Of a DNA stretch of 64,000 nucleotides, positions 10,828 through 19,844 are shown in pieces (positions within the stretch are counted from its first letter, which is position 1; every line of letters starts with the position of its first letter). A program made the position numbers and the translations under genes. Below the pieces are notes generated by a model. The model worked only from the letters and a program-made list of their open reading frames with translations, did not search any database and was not told the DNA's origin. The stretch is from NCBI RefSeq assembly GCF_030704685.1, contig NZ_JAUZDX010000006.1, positions 248,001-312,000 on the forward strand, read 5' to 3'. The DNA comes from Acidovorax sp. A1169 (GTDB taxonomy: Bacteria; Pseudomonadota; Gammaproteobacteria; Burkholderiales; Burkholderiaceae_C).

Positions 10828-12105
10828 CTACTTTGAATACACCAGATCGCGCAAGGTGAGCGAAATGCCCGGAATGTAGGTGATGAACATCAGGCACACC
10901 AGGATCACGCACACAAAGGGCAGCAGGTGCCCGATGATCCGGTCCAGTGATATGCGGGCCACCGTGCAGGCCGCAAACAGGTTCACGCCAAAGGGCGGCG
11001 TGATCATGCCCAGCGCCAGGTTCACCACCATGATCAGCCCGAAGTGCACGGGGTCGATGCCGAAGTGCATGGCCACAGGCGCCAGGATGGGGGCCAGCAC
11101 GATGATGGCGGCGCTGGTCTCGATGAACATGCCGATCACGAACAGGGCAGCGTTCACGCCCAGCAGGAAGAGGGTGGGCGACTGCAGCACCGACTCCAGC
11201 CAGCGGCCAATCGCGTCGGGCACGCCCGCGCGGGTAATCAGGAAGGCGAACAGCCCCGCATTGGCGATGATGAACATGATCACCGCCGAGGAGATGGCCG
11301 ATTTGCGCAGGATGGCGAACAGGTTCTGGATCTTGATCTCGCGGTAGATCACCACGCCCACGATGAGGGCGTAGAACACCGCCACGGCCGATGCCTCGGT
11401 GGGGGTGAACACGCCGCCGTAGATGCCGCCCAGGATGATCACCGGCATCAGCAGCGCCCAGCCGGCCTGCCAGGTGGCCTTGCCGAAGGGCATGCGGCCT
11501 TCGCCGTCGGTCTTGCCCCAGCCCTTCCACTTGCAATACGCCCAGACAAAGAGCATCAGCGCAAAGCTGATCAGCAGCCCAGGGCCAAAGCCGGCGATGA
11601 ACAGCTCGCCAATCGACACCTCGGCGCTCACGCCATACAGGATCAGTGGAATGGACGGCGGGATGATCACGCCCAGTTCGGCACTGGTGGCCTGCAGCGC
11701 CGCGGCGTAGCTCGTGGGGTAGCCGTGCTTGATGAGCGCAGGGATCAGGATGGCGCCGATGGCAAAGGTGGTGGCCACCGACGAGCCCGACACGGCGGCA
11801 AAGATCATGCAGGTGAGCACGCAGGTCATGGGCAGGCCACCCTGTACGCCGCCCACGATGCTCTTGGCAAACTCGACCAGGCGGCGTGAGATGCCGCCGG
11901 TTTCCATCAGGTTGCCCGCCAGGATGAAGAAGGGGATGGCGGCCAGCGGAAACTTGTTGATCGAGGCGAACATCTCCTTGACGGAGATGAGCATGTTCGC
12001 GTTGGACGCCTGAATGCCCAGGATGGACGCCAGGCCGATGGACACCGCCACCGAGATGGTCAGTGCAAAGCACAGCACCATCGTAGAAATCATGACCAGG
12101 CTCAT
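10828..12105 (-). CDS. TRAP transporter large permease (DctM type)
   Basis: A 425-residue inner-membrane protein with about 12 hydrophobic segments, the sodium-coupled translocation subunit of a TRAP transporter. Typical signatures are FFILAGNLMETGGISRRLVEFA, the AAVSGSSVATTFAIGA loop, ELGVIIPPSIPLILYG and MITPPFGVNLFAAC. Its ATG overlaps the small permease stop by 4 bases (ATGA), so the two are translationally coupled. It forms a unit with the binding-protein gene at 12702-13673. Substrate is not readable; such systems carry C4-dicarboxylates, keto acids or sugar acids. The glycine riboswitch begins 15 bases after its stop. Confidence 0.92.
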   Translation of the reverse strand: MSLVMISTMVLCFALTISVAVSIGLASILGIQASNANMLISVKEMFASINKFPLAAIPFFILAGNLMETGGISRRLVEFAKSIVGGVQGGLPMTCVLTCMIFAAVSGSSVATTFAIGAILIPALIKHGYPTSYAAALQATSAELGVIIPPSIPLILYGVSAEVSIGELFIAGFGPGLLISFALMLFVWAYCKWKGWGKTDGEGRMPFGKATWQAGWALLMPVIILGGIYGGVFTPTEASAVAVFYALIVGVVIYREIKIQNLFAILRKSAISSAVIMFIIANAGLFAFLITRAGVPDAIGRWLESVLQSPTLFLLGVNAALFVIGMFIETSAAIIVLAPILAPVAMHFGIDPVHFGLIMVVNLALGMITPPFGVNLFAACTVARISLDRIIGHLLPFVCVILVCLMFITYIPGISLTLRDLVYSK

Positions 12106-12596
12106 TGGGCCGTCTCCAGTTCCATACGCAGGGGATCGATCAGGTTGCCGACAATGCCGACCACGCAGAACAGGCCACCGACAGGCATGGCCAGGTAGGC
12201 CCAGAACATGGACACCGATTCAAGGCCGGCCATGCTTTGCACGCTGCCGCGCACGGAGTAGTCCCAGCCCCACCAGATGATCACGCCGATCAGCGCGAGG
12301 GCGGCGAGAGACACCACCCAGTCGAGCACGCGGCGCATCTTCGGCGGGCTCCAGCGGTACAGCACGTCCACACTCACCATCGCCCCCTGGCGGAAAGCCG
12401 CGGGGATGGCCAGGAACACCATCCAGATCAGGCTGAAGCGGATCAGCACCTCGGTCCATTCGGCGGGTTGTTCCAGCACGAACCGGGTCACGATCTGGAA
12501 CATGCCGAGCGCCGAGGCCAGCGCCAGCATGGCGCACGCGGCCAGCATGGCGAAGGAGGTCGTCCAGCGCTCAAAGGTCAGGAAAGCATTTTTCAT
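12102..12596 (-). CDS. TRAP transporter small permease (DctQ type)
   Basis: A 164-residue membrane protein with four hydrophobic segments, the partner of the DctM-type subunit. The sequence FSLIWMVFLAIPAAFRQGAM with following VDVLYRW is the family core. The Met at 12596 is preferred to an upstream Met at 12644, which would lie in the hairpin-containing leader. It overlaps the large permease by 4 bases and is separated from the binding-protein gene by 105 bases holding a strong hairpin, a usual device for making more binding protein than permease. Confidence 0.88.
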   Translation of the reverse strand: MKNAFLTFERWTTSFAMLAACAMLALASALGMFQIVTRFVLEQPAEWTEVLIRFSLIWMVFLAIPAAFRQGAMVSVDVLYRWSPPKMRRVLDWVVSLAALALIGVIIWWGWDYSVRGSVQSMAGLESVSMFWAYLAMPVGGLFCVVGIVGNLIDPLRMELETAQ

Positions 12597-12638
12597 GGGG
12601 CAGGGCCAGCCACGGGAGAAGGGGGTAGAAAAGGCAAG

Positions 12639-12681
12639 AACCAAACGCCCGGTAGCAAGGGCGCTACGGGCGTTTGGTTCC
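12639..12681 (-). promoter_or_regulatory. Intra-operon hairpin between TRAP binding-protein and permease genes
   Basis: GAACCAAACGCCCGGTAGC pairs with GCTACGGGCGTTTGGTTC across a short loop, leaving one bulged G. On the minus strand it is followed by TTGCCTTTTCTA. It lies after the binding-protein stop and before the small-permease start. It may act as a leaky terminator or as a 3' end that stabilises the upstream message, giving excess binding protein. Confidence 0.75.
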
Positions 12682-12701
12682 GGGGTGCGCAGCGCGCAGG
12701 A

Positions 12702-13673
12702 TTACTTCACGTCGCGGATCTTGTCGAGCGTGGCCTTGCCGAACTGCTTTTCGAACTCGGCATTCACCGGGGCCAGGGCAGCGACGAACTTGGCCTTGTC
12801 CACGTTGTCGATCACTGTCATGCCCTTGGCGCGCAGGTCGGCCACGCCCTTGGCATCGTCTTCATCGACGCGGGCGCGGTTGGCCTTGGTGCCTTCCTTG
12901 GCGGCATCCAGGAAGGCCTGCTTGTCGGCAGCGCTGAGCTTGTCGAACGAGGCCTTGTTCATCACGAAGATGCACGGCGAGTAGACGTGTCCCGTCAGCG
13001 TCAGGTGCTTTTGCACCTGGTCGAACTTGGCCGAGATGATCACCGGCAGCGGGTTCTCCTGCCCGTCCACGGTACCCTGCTGCAGGGCCGTGAAGACTTC
13101 CGGGAAGGCCATGGGCGTGGTGACGATGCCAAAGCCCTTGTAGGCGGCAATGTGCACGGGGTTCTCCATGGTGCGCATCTTCAGGCCCTTCAGGTCGCCC
13201 GGCTCCTTCACGTCGCGCTTGCTGTTGGTCATGTGGCGAAAGCCGTTCTCTGCCCAGGCCAGGGCCTTGAAGCCCTTGCTGTCGAACTTGGTCAGCATCT
13301 CCTGGCCGATGGGGCCGTCCAGTACGGCGCGGGCATGGGCCTTGTCGCGGAACAGAAAGGGCACGTCCAGGATCTTGGTGTCTGGCACGAAATTCGGGAT
13401 GGGGCCGGTGGAGCTGAAGGCCAGCTCCTGCGTGCCCAGTTGCACGGCTTCGATGGACTCGCGCTCCCCGCCCAGTGCGCCGTTGTAGAAGGTCTGTACC
13501 TTGTAGCGGCCGCCGGTGCGCTTTTCGACTTCCTTGGCAAACGTGTCGATGGCCACGCCCTGGTGGGAGTTCTGGGCCGTGGAAATGCTGATGCGCATGG
13601 TGGTCTGCGCAGCGGCGGTGGCCACAAAACCGAGCGCGAGGCTCAGGCCGACGACGAGTCTGGTCAATTGCAT
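12702..13673 (-). CDS. TRAP transporter substrate-binding protein (DctP type)
   Basis: A 323-residue periplasmic binding protein with a Sec signal (LVVGLSLALGFVATAAAQ, cleavage near residue 22). DctP-family features include the N-terminal TTMRISISTAQNSHQGVAID, the GGRYKVQTFYNGALGGERE segment and the GLKMRTMENPVHIAAYK region with the substrate-binding Arg. AGGAG precedes the ATG at 13673 by about 6 bases. First gene of the minus-strand TRAP unit; an Lrp-type regulator is divergent 431 bases away and is a candidate regulator. Ligand unknown. Confidence 0.93.
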   Translation of the reverse strand: MQLTRLVVGLSLALGFVATAAAQTTMRISISTAQNSHQGVAIDTFAKEVEKRTGGRYKVQTFYNGALGGERESIEAVQLGTQELAFSSTGPIPNFVPDTKILDVPFLFRDKAHARAVLDGPIGQEMLTKFDSKGFKALAWAENGFRHMTNSKRDVKEPGDLKGLKMRTMENPVHIAAYKGFGIVTTPMAFPEVFTALQQGTVDGQENPLPVIISAKFDQVQKHLTLTGHVYSPCIFVMNKASFDKLSAADKQAFLDAAKEGTKANRARVDEDDAKGVADLRAKGMTVIDNVDKAKFVAALAPVNAEFEKQFGKATLDKIRDVK

Positions 13674-14104
13674 GGTGTCTCCTGTTGATTTTTGGGCGGG
13701 CTGCCGGGGTGTCATGTCCCCTCGCAAGCAATGGAGCATCCACTCCACGCCTGCGCCAAATTATGGCGGTGCAGCATGGCTGGGGGCATCGGGGTTTGTG
13801 CTGGTAAGTGTGCGTACGAACAGACCATGCCCGCGCTTGGTCGCCAGGGCGACAGGGTGTGACAAGGGTGCGCAAAAGGGGAGGGGTGCAGGGGATACGG
13901 GGCTGCTTGCGCCCCTGCTTGCCAAGTGCCCCGGTCTGGCGGTAACCAGTCCGGGGCCCTGTCAGTTTGTGCGCTCCGGTAAGAGCGCCTTGATGTCCAA
14001 AGTATGCGCTGCGGGGCGCAGCAGTTCTTTCTGAATTTTGCAGCGAATCGATGGATTGCAGAAAATTTTGCTGCAAACAGCGTATTTCATGAATAATAGA
14101 GGGT
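13674..14104. other. Divergent intergenic region, TRAP operon / Lrp regulator
   Basis: These 431 bases hold the promoters of the TRAP operon (minus) and the Lrp gene (plus). No convincing coding sequence is seen. The only clear structure is the dyad at 14056-14076, listed separately, within an AT-rich stretch at about 14020-14100. Confidence 0.6.
14056..14076 (+). promoter_or_regulatory. Candidate Lrp/AsnC-type operator
   Basis: TTGCAG, nine AT-rich bases (AAAATTTTG) and CTGCAA make a perfect 6-bp dyad, with another TTTTGCAGC just upstream at 14035. It ends 28 bases before the Lrp-type start codon, where autoregulatory sites of this family usually lie. Binding is inference. Confidence 0.5.
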
Positions 14105-14563
14105 ATGGATCGCCTCGATAGAAAAATTCTCGCTGTGCTGCAGGGTGATGCGCGCGCCAGCCTGCAGGAAATCGGACAGGCCGTGGGCCTGAGCCCCTCG
14201 CCGTGCTGGGGCCGCATCAAGAAGATGGAGGAGGCTGGTGTCATCCAGGGCTATACCGTGCGGCTCAATCCGCAGGCCCTGGGCCTGTCCGATACGGTGC
14301 TGGTGCAGGTCACCCTCGACAGCCATTCGGACAACACGCTCGAAAAATTCGGCGAAACGCTGGCCAGCATCCCAGAGGTGATCGAGGCACACCTGGTCTC
14401 GGGCGACTACGACTACCTGCTGCGCGTGGTGGTCAAGGACACGCGCGACTACGAGCGTCTGCTGCGCGAGAAGCTCTACAAGATCAAGGGCATACGCCAC
14501 AGCCGTTCGAGCTTCGTGCTGCGCACGCTCAAGAAGGCCGACCTGCCGTTGTTCGCTGAATAG
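14105..14563 (+). CDS. Lrp/AsnC family transcriptional regulator
   Basis: A 152-residue regulator of normal family length. Residues 1-55 form the AsnC-type helix-turn-helix (MDRLDRKILAVLQGDARASL, then IGQAVGLSPSPCWGRIKKME). Residues 65-145 form the RAM/SAM ligand domain, with VIEAHLVSGDYDYLLRVVVK typical of the amino-acid-binding, octamerising part. Such proteins sense amino acids. Divergent from a TRAP operon that runs into the glycine cleavage operon, which makes amino-acid-linked control of that region plausible. A dyad lies in its promoter. Confidence 0.93.
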   Translation: MDRLDRKILAVLQGDARASLQEIGQAVGLSPSPCWGRIKKMEEAGVIQGYTVRLNPQALGLSDTVLVQVTLDSHSDNTLEKFGETLASIPEVIEAHLVSGDYDYLLRVVVKDTRDYERLLREKLYKIKGIRHSRSSFVLRTLKKADLPLFAE

Positions 14564-14648
14564 GGCCGGCTGCGTCGCTGGCACGTTCGGTGCTCCGCAG
14601 CTCGCTGGCAGGCGCACAATCCTGGCGCCGCCGCCCCACGGAAAAACC

Positions 14649-15557
14649 ATGAACCTGCGTTTCGTCGAAGCCTTTTACTGGGTAGCCTCCCTGCGCAGCG
14701 TGACGCGCGCGGCCGAAAAGCTGTTCCTCACGCAGTCGGCCATGTCCAGCCGTGTGGCCGCGCTGGAGGAGGAGCTCGGTGTGCTGCTGCTCGACCGCAG
14801 CGACAAACGCTTCAAGCTCACGGTGGCGGGCACGCGCTTTCTGACCTACGCCAAGCGCATGCTCGAGCTGCAGCGCCAGCTCAAGGCCGAGATGGGCTCG
14901 GGCGGGCCCATGGAGGTCTCGATCCGCCTGGGGGCTATCGAATCCGTGCTGCACTCCTGGCTGATCCCGTGGATCGAGCAACTGCGCAAGGACAACCCGC
15001 TGCTGGAGCTTGAACTCACGGTGGAGACCACCCCCGTGCTGCTCGACCAGATCCGCCGCGGTGCGCTGGACACGGTGTTCGCGGCGCTGCCCGCGTCGGC
15101 CGAGGGCATACGCACGCAGGCGCTCACGCCCATGGAAATGGTCTTCGTGGGCAACAGCACGCTGCACCGCAAGCGGCGCTATGCGCTGGCGGACTTCGCC
15201 GAGACGGACATCCTGACCTTCCAGCGCGGCTCGCAGCCACACGTGACCCTGCTCGACGTGCTGCGCCAGGCGCAGGTGGAGCCGCGCTGCGTGCACACCA
15301 TCTCCTCCATCTCGGCCATGGTGCAGCTGGTGCAGGGCGGCTTTGGCGTGGCCACGCTGCCGCGCCAGGCCGTGCAGCGGCTGCTGGCCTTTCCCGACCT
15401 GCGCCCGCTGGCCTGCGAGGCTGAGCTGCGGCCGCTGCCCATCCACCTGAGCTACCGCGAAGACCCGTCCTCGCCCGCTGTGGACGGTGTCGTGCGCTCG
15501 GCGCTGGCCTTCGTCGAGCTGCAGGCCGAGCGCACCAAGGGCCGCGCCAAAAGCTGA
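14649..15557 (+). CDS. LysR family transcriptional regulator
   Basis: A 302-residue LysR-type regulator. Residues 2-60 are the winged helix-turn-helix (LRFVEAFYWVASLRSVTRAA, then LTQSAMSSRVAALEEELG); residues 90-295 form the periplasmic-binding-like effector domain. It follows the Lrp gene on the same strand and precedes, after 474 bases, the 5-oxoprolinase/TRAP operon, which it might control. It is not divergent from an obvious target as many LysR genes are. Effector unknown. Confidence 0.92.
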   Translation: MNLRFVEAFYWVASLRSVTRAAEKLFLTQSAMSSRVAALEEELGVLLLDRSDKRFKLTVAGTRFLTYAKRMLELQRQLKAEMGSGGPMEVSIRLGAIESVLHSWLIPWIEQLRKDNPLLELELTVETTPVLLDQIRRGALDTVFAALPASAEGIRTQALTPMEMVFVGNSTLHRKRRYALADFAETDILTFQRGSQPHVTLLDVLRQAQVEPRCVHTISSISAMVQLVQGGFGVATLPRQAVQRLLAFPDLRPLACEAELRPLPIHLSYREDPSSPAVDGVVRSALAFVELQAERTKGRAKS

Positions 15558-16031
15558 AATCTGGCTGACGGAGTTTGCCGGGCGCTGCGCCTTTGCAGGC
15601 CTGTTGGGCTGCTGAGTGGCTGCTGCGTGGCAGTTGGCCCCCATTTGCGGGCGTCAGACAGGCCCCGGGCAGCCGCCGCGGTCCGGCCATGCCTGTTGTT
15701 GGTGCAGCGCGGCCACCGCAAGCAAGCCTGCGTACCTGTGCCAGTGAGGCGCTAAAGCGCATCCGCCCGCCAGTCGCTATGCCCCTCCATTCCCGCTGAG
15801 GAGCGCTGTTTGCAGCGTGCTGTCCCGCTTGCCGCCGAGACCGAACGGTCGGCCTTCTCAATCCCTAGGGTTTCCACTTAGCACCAAGTTGGGTGAAGTG
15901 TGCTCCAGCGTAGTGCATCGAAAAAATCGATGAACTGAGAGAAATTTTTTGAATTTGCCAGTGGCAGTGGACCGCCAACACAATCCACCCATCGTCACGC
16001 ATCTGACATTTCGCAACGCAAGGAAGCCACG
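15558..16031. other. Intergenic region upstream of the 5-oxoprolinase/TRAP operon
   Basis: These 474 bases hold no recognisable gene. The last 130 bases become AT-richer and contain an AAAAAAT...ATTTTTT dyad (15921-15950, 16-base spacer) that may mark the promoter or a regulator site of the operon starting at 16032. The first part is GC-rich and featureless. Confidence 0.5.
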
Positions 16032-16856
16032 GTGGACTCAGCACACAACAACACTCCCGAGGTCTTTGGTTCAGCAGGCAGCAGCAGCGCCGCGCACGTA
16101 CGCAGCGTGATCCGCCAGGGCCTGTGGACCTCGCACACCAGCGGCCTGGCCGATGGCCATGTGCAGGGCAATCTGGTCATCCTGCCCGAGGTGCAGGCCG
16201 GCGACTTCCTGCGCTTTTGCCAGCGCAACCCCAAGCCCTGCCCGGTGTTGGCGGTGAGCGAGCCCGGCCAGTTCTCGCTGCCATCGCTGGGCGATGGCAT
16301 CGACATCCGCAGTGACGTGCCGCTGTACCGCGTCTGGCGCCACGGCGAACTGGCCGAGGAGGTGACGGACATTGCTGCGTTCTGGCGCCCTGACCTCGTC
16401 ACCTTCATCCTCGGCTGCTCGTTCTCGTTCGAGTCGGCACTGATCGAGGCCGGCATCCGCCTGCGCCACATCGATGAAGGCAAGAACGTCGCCATGTTCC
16501 GCACCAATGTGCAGACCGAGACCGCAGGCCCCTTTGGCGGGCCGATGGTGGTGACCATGCGCCCCATGCTGGCGGCCGACGTGATCCGTGCGGTGCAGGT
16601 GACCTCGCGCTTTCCCAATGTGCACGGCGCGCCCGTGCACATCGGCGATCCGTCCCTTATCGGCATTGCCGATCTGTCGAAGCCCGATTACGGCGATGCC
16701 GTGGCGCTGATGCCCGGCGAGATCCCCGTCTTCTGGGCCTGCGGTGTGACGCCCCAGTCCGCCATCCTGCACGCCCAGCCGGCGTTCTGCATCACGCATG
16801 CCCCGGGTTGCATGCTGATTTCCGACCTCTTGAACCACCAACTCGCCAGCTTTTAA
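16032..16856 (+). CDS. DUF1445 family protein (putative hydro-lyase / D-glutamate cyclase-like)
   Basis: A 274-residue protein of the DUF1445 family, long annotated as putative hydro-lyases and related to the N-terminal part of mitochondrial D-glutamate cyclase. Typical features are the N-terminal [20 protein letters not shown], a [17 protein letters not shown] segment, [13 protein letters not shown] and the C-terminal [13 protein letters not shown]. Start codon is GTG at 16032 with an AAGGAAG ribosome site. First gene of an operon with a TRAP transporter and 5-oxoprolinase. This supports a role in interconverting D-glutamate and 5-oxoproline, but the reaction is inference from context. Confidence 0.8.
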   Translation: MDSAHNNTPEVFGSAGSSSAAHVRSVIRQGLWTSHTSGLADGHVQGNLVILPEVQAGDFLRFCQRNPKPCPVLAVSEPGQFSLPSLGDGIDIRSDVPLYRVWRHGELAEEVTDIAAFWRPDLVTFILGCSFSFESALIEAGIRLRHIDEGKNVAMFRTNVQTETAGPFGGPMVVTMRPMLAADVIRAVQVTSRFPNVHGAPVHIGDPSLIGIADLSKPDYGDAVALMPGEIPVFWACGVTPQSAILHAQPAFCITHAPGCMLISDLLNHQLASF

Positions 16857-16877
16857 CAACCTCAAGGAGCCTCCACC

Positions 16878-17843
16878 ATGAAACGCATCGCCATCGCCCT
16901 CGCCGCCATCACCGTCTGCGCTGCAGGCGCCCATGCGCAAGTCAAATGGGACCTGCCCACAGGCTACAGCGCCAACACCTTCCAGACGGTCAACGTCCAG
17001 CAGTTTGCCAAGGAGGTCGATGAGCTGACCGGTGGCAAGCTGAAGATCACGCTGCACCCCGGCGGATCGCTCTACAAGGCCAACGAGCTCAAGCGCGCCG
17101 TGCAAACCGGGCAGGTGCCTTCAGCGGAGTTCATCCTCTCGGGTGCGGCCAACGAAAACCCCTTGTACGGGGTGGACTCGATCCCCTTCCTCACCAAGTC
17201 GTACGCTGAGTCCCTGAAGCTGTACCAGGTGGCCAAGCCCGCGCAGGAAAAGCTGCTGGCTTCGCAGGGCATGAAGCTGCTTTTCAGCGTGCCATGGCCT
17301 GGGCAGTCGCTGTACTCCACCAAGCCGGTGCAGAGCCCTGCCGATCTGGCTGGTACGAAGATGCGTTCCTTCAGCCCGGCAACGACGCGCATCGCGCAAT
17401 TGCTCAAGGCCCAGCCGGTCACCATCCAGCTGACGGAGCTGGGCCAGGCGCTCGCCACCAACACCGTGAACAACTTTCTGACCTCCACCGCCAGCGGGGT
17501 CGAGAGCAAGCTGTATGAGCAGGTCAAGTACTTCTACCCCGTGGCCGCATGGCAGCCGCGCAATGCCACGGTGGTCAACCAGAAGGCCTTTGACAGCCTT
17601 GACAAGGCCACCCAGGACGCCGTGCTCAAGGCTGCTGCTGCGGCAGAAAAGCGCGGCTGGGAAGCCAGCGAGCGCCTGGACAAGGAGTTCCTCAAGGAAC
17701 TGGGCGCCAAGGGCATGACGATTGCCGAGCCATCGGAGGCACTCAAGAAGGAGTTCGCATCGATCGGGAACACGATGACTGAGGAATGGATCAAGTCCGC
17801 CGGGCCTGAAGGCAAGGCCATCATCGACGCCTACCGCAAGTAA
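16878..17843 (+). CDS. TRAP transporter substrate-binding protein, first of two
   Basis: A 321-residue periplasmic binding protein with a Sec signal (IALAAITVCAAGAHAQ). The mature protein starts VKWDLPTGYSANTFQTVN; the GTKMRSFSPATTRIAQLL segment carries the binding-site Arg. It begins 21 bases after the DUF1445 stop with AAGGAG. The last gene of the transporter group (19845-20810) is a second binding protein of the same subfamily (both share WxLxTGY near the mature N-terminus and a KGTRMR/AGTKMR motif). Two receptors therefore flank one pair of permeases. Ligand likely linked to 5-oxoproline or D-glutamate, by context only. Confidence 0.92.
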   Translation: MKRIAIALAAITVCAAGAHAQVKWDLPTGYSANTFQTVNVQQFAKEVDELTGGKLKITLHPGGSLYKANELKRAVQTGQVPSAEFILSGAANENPLYGVDSIPFLTKSYAESLKLYQVAKPAQEKLLASQGMKLLFSVPWPGQSLYSTKPVQSPADLAGTKMRSFSPATTRIAQLLKAQPVTIQLTELGQALATNTVNNFLTSTASGVESKLYEQVKYFYPVAAWQPRNATVVNQKAFDSLDKATQDAVLKAAAAAEKRGWEASERLDKEFLKELGAKGMTIAEPSEALKKEFASIGNTMTEEWIKSAGPEGKAIIDAYRK

Positions 17844-17963
17844 GGCGCACTCGCGCAACCGTTCGCGAGGCCTCTCGCGGGCGGCTACCAGGGTGGCGTC
17901 CACTGCGGCCCGGCCACCCTGTCATCCCCCTCCTTTTTTGTCAGCGACCTCCGGGAGATCGCC

Positions 17964-18473
17964 ATGGACCAGCTCGTCCGAAATTTTTACCGCTTGCTTA
18001 CCGGTCTTTCCTGCGTATCGATGGTGGCTGCGTTCCTCATCGTGATGCTGGGCGTCCTTTCCCGCCAGGTGTCGTTCATCGAGATCCAGGGGCTGGACGC
18101 CTACGCGGGCTACGCGATTGCCGCAGCCTTGTTCTTCGCACTGCCCGGTACCTTGCAAAACGGTGACCACATCCGTGTCACCTTGCTGCTCGACCGCCTG
18201 CCAGCGCGCTGGCGTTCGGCCTTTGAATGGTTCTGCCTGCTTGCCGCGCTGGTGCTTACCGCCTACGTGGCCTGGTATGCAGCCCGTTCTGTCTGGATTT
18301 CCTATGACACGCACGACATTTCACCGGCGGCAGATGCCTCGCCCCTGTGGATTCCGCAGATCAGCATGGCCGTTGGCAGCATCGGGTTTGCGGTCGCATT
18401 TGCCCACGCGCTCATCCTGCGAGCCCGCGGCCAGACCCTCATTGCCGTGGCCGAAGCCGCACGGTCCGAATAA
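17964..18473 (+). CDS. TRAP transporter small permease (DctQ type)
   Basis: A 169-residue membrane protein with four hydrophobic segments. LDAYAGYAIAAALFFALPGT followed by LQNGDHIRVTLLLDRLP is the DctQ core. It follows the first binding protein by 120 bases and precedes the large permease by 21 bases. The N-terminal MDQLVRNFYRLL start is preceded by CGGGAG. Confidence 0.88.
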   Translation: MDQLVRNFYRLLTGLSCVSMVAAFLIVMLGVLSRQVSFIEIQGLDAYAGYAIAAALFFALPGTLQNGDHIRVTLLLDRLPARWRSAFEWFCLLAALVLTAYVAWYAARSVWISYDTHDISPAADASPLWIPQISMAVGSIGFAVAFAHALILRARGQTLIAVAEAARSE

Positions 18474-18494
18474 CCGAGCAAGGTAGAAAAAATC

Positions 18495-19793
18495 ATGGAC
18501 CTCATCATTGCTTTCGGACTGATCGTGGTGCTGTTCGCAGTACTTGGCTCTGGCCTGTGGATCGGGCTGTCGCTGCTGGCGGTGGCGCTCATCGGCATGG
18601 AACTCTTTACCAACCGCCCCGTGGGCGACAGCATGATGCTGACCATCTGGGGGTCCACTTCCAGCTGGACGCTTACTGCGCTGCCGCTGTTTCTCTGGAT
18701 GGGCGAAATCCTGTTTCGCAGCAAGCTGTCCAGCGACATGTTCAAGGGGCTTGCTCCCTGGCTGGAGCGCTTGCCGGGCCGGCTGCTGCACGTGAACGTG
18801 GTGGGCTGCACCATCTTCGCCGCCATCTCCGGGTCGTCCGCAGCCACTTGCGCCACCATCGGCAAGATGACCCTGCCCGAGCTCAAGAAGCGGGGCTACC
18901 CGGAGGACCTTTCCGTGGGTACCCTGGCCGGGGCTGGCACCCTGGGCCTGCTGATTCCGCCCTCGATCATCATGATCGTATACGGTGTGGCGGCCAACGT
19001 GTCCATCTCCAAGCTGTTCCTTGCAGGCGTGATCCCAGGCCTGCTGCTGGCTGCCCTGTTCATGGGCTACATCATTGTCTGGGGCCTGCTGAACAAGGAC
19101 AAGGTGCCGGCGCCCGACACAAAGATGAGCTTCCTTCAGATGGTGTACGCCTCGCGCCACTTGATCCCCGTGGTCTCCCTGATCATCGTGGTGCTGGGGG
19201 CTATCTACAGCGGCATCGCCACCGCGACCGAAGCTGCCGCACTGGGTGTTGCCGGTGCGCTGATCCTGGCCAAGATCGAGGGCTCGCTGAACTGGACGCT
19301 GTTCAAGGAGGGCTTGGTGGCCGCCTGCCGCGTGTACTGCATGATCGGCTTGATCCTGGCCGGCGCCGCGTTCCTCACGCTGGCGATGGGCTTCATCGGC
19401 CTGCCTCGGCACCTGGCGGAGTTCATCGGCTCGCTGCACCTGGCGCCGTTCTCCCTGATGCTGCTGCTCATCGTGTTCTTCATCGCCCTGGGCTGCTTCC
19501 TGGATGGCATCTCGATGGTGGTGCTGACCATCGCCGTGCTGCTGCCCACGGTGGAGGCTGCGGGCTTCGATCTGATCTGGTTCGGCATCTTCATCGTGCT
19601 GGTGGTGGAAATGGCGCAAATCACGCCACCGGTGGGCTTCAACCTGTTCGTCATACAGGGGCTCACGCGGCGGGAAATCATGTGGATCGCCCGCACGGCC
19701 TTGCCGCTGTTCATGCTGATGATCGCGGCGGTCATCGCCACGTATTTCGTGCCTGACATCGTCCTTTGGCTGCCCAACCGAATGCAGGGTTGA
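18495..19793 (+). CDS. TRAP transporter large permease (DctM type)
   Basis: A 432-residue permease with about 12 membrane segments. Signatures: LPLFLWMGEILFRSKLSSDM, AAISGSSAATCATIGKMTLP, GLLIPPSIIMIVYGV, ITPPVGFNLFVIQGLTRREI. Couples solute import to the sodium gradient together with the adjacent small subunit and one or both of the binding proteins in this operon. Sequence is clearly different from the DctM-type protein at 10828-12105, so it is a separate system. Confidence 0.92.
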   Translation: MDLIIAFGLIVVLFAVLGSGLWIGLSLLAVALIGMELFTNRPVGDSMMLTIWGSTSSWTLTALPLFLWMGEILFRSKLSSDMFKGLAPWLERLPGRLLHVNVVGCTIFAAISGSSAATCATIGKMTLPELKKRGYPEDLSVGTLAGAGTLGLLIPPSIIMIVYGVAANVSISKLFLAGVIPGLLLAALFMGYIIVWGLLNKDKVPAPDTKMSFLQMVYASRHLIPVVSLIIVVLGAIYSGIATATEAAALGVAGALILAKIEGSLNWTLFKEGLVAACRVYCMIGLILAGAAFLTLAMGFIGLPRHLAEFIGSLHLAPFSLMLLLIVFFIALGCFLDGISMVVLTIAVLLPTVEAAGFDLIWFGIFIVLVVEMAQITPPVGFNLFVIQGLTRREIMWIARTALPLFMLMIAAVIATYFVPDIVLWLPNRMQG

Positions 19794-19844
19794 AGCGCAC
19801 GAGCCTGCAACGCCTGTCGTCCATTTCTCTTGCTGGAGCAGATC

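Noticed and set aside
14578..14594. Sigma-54-like TGGCACGTTCGGTGCT before the LysR gene
   Set aside because: The -12 part reads GTGC rather than TTGC and LysR genes are rarely RpoN-dependent; much weaker than the match at 25121.
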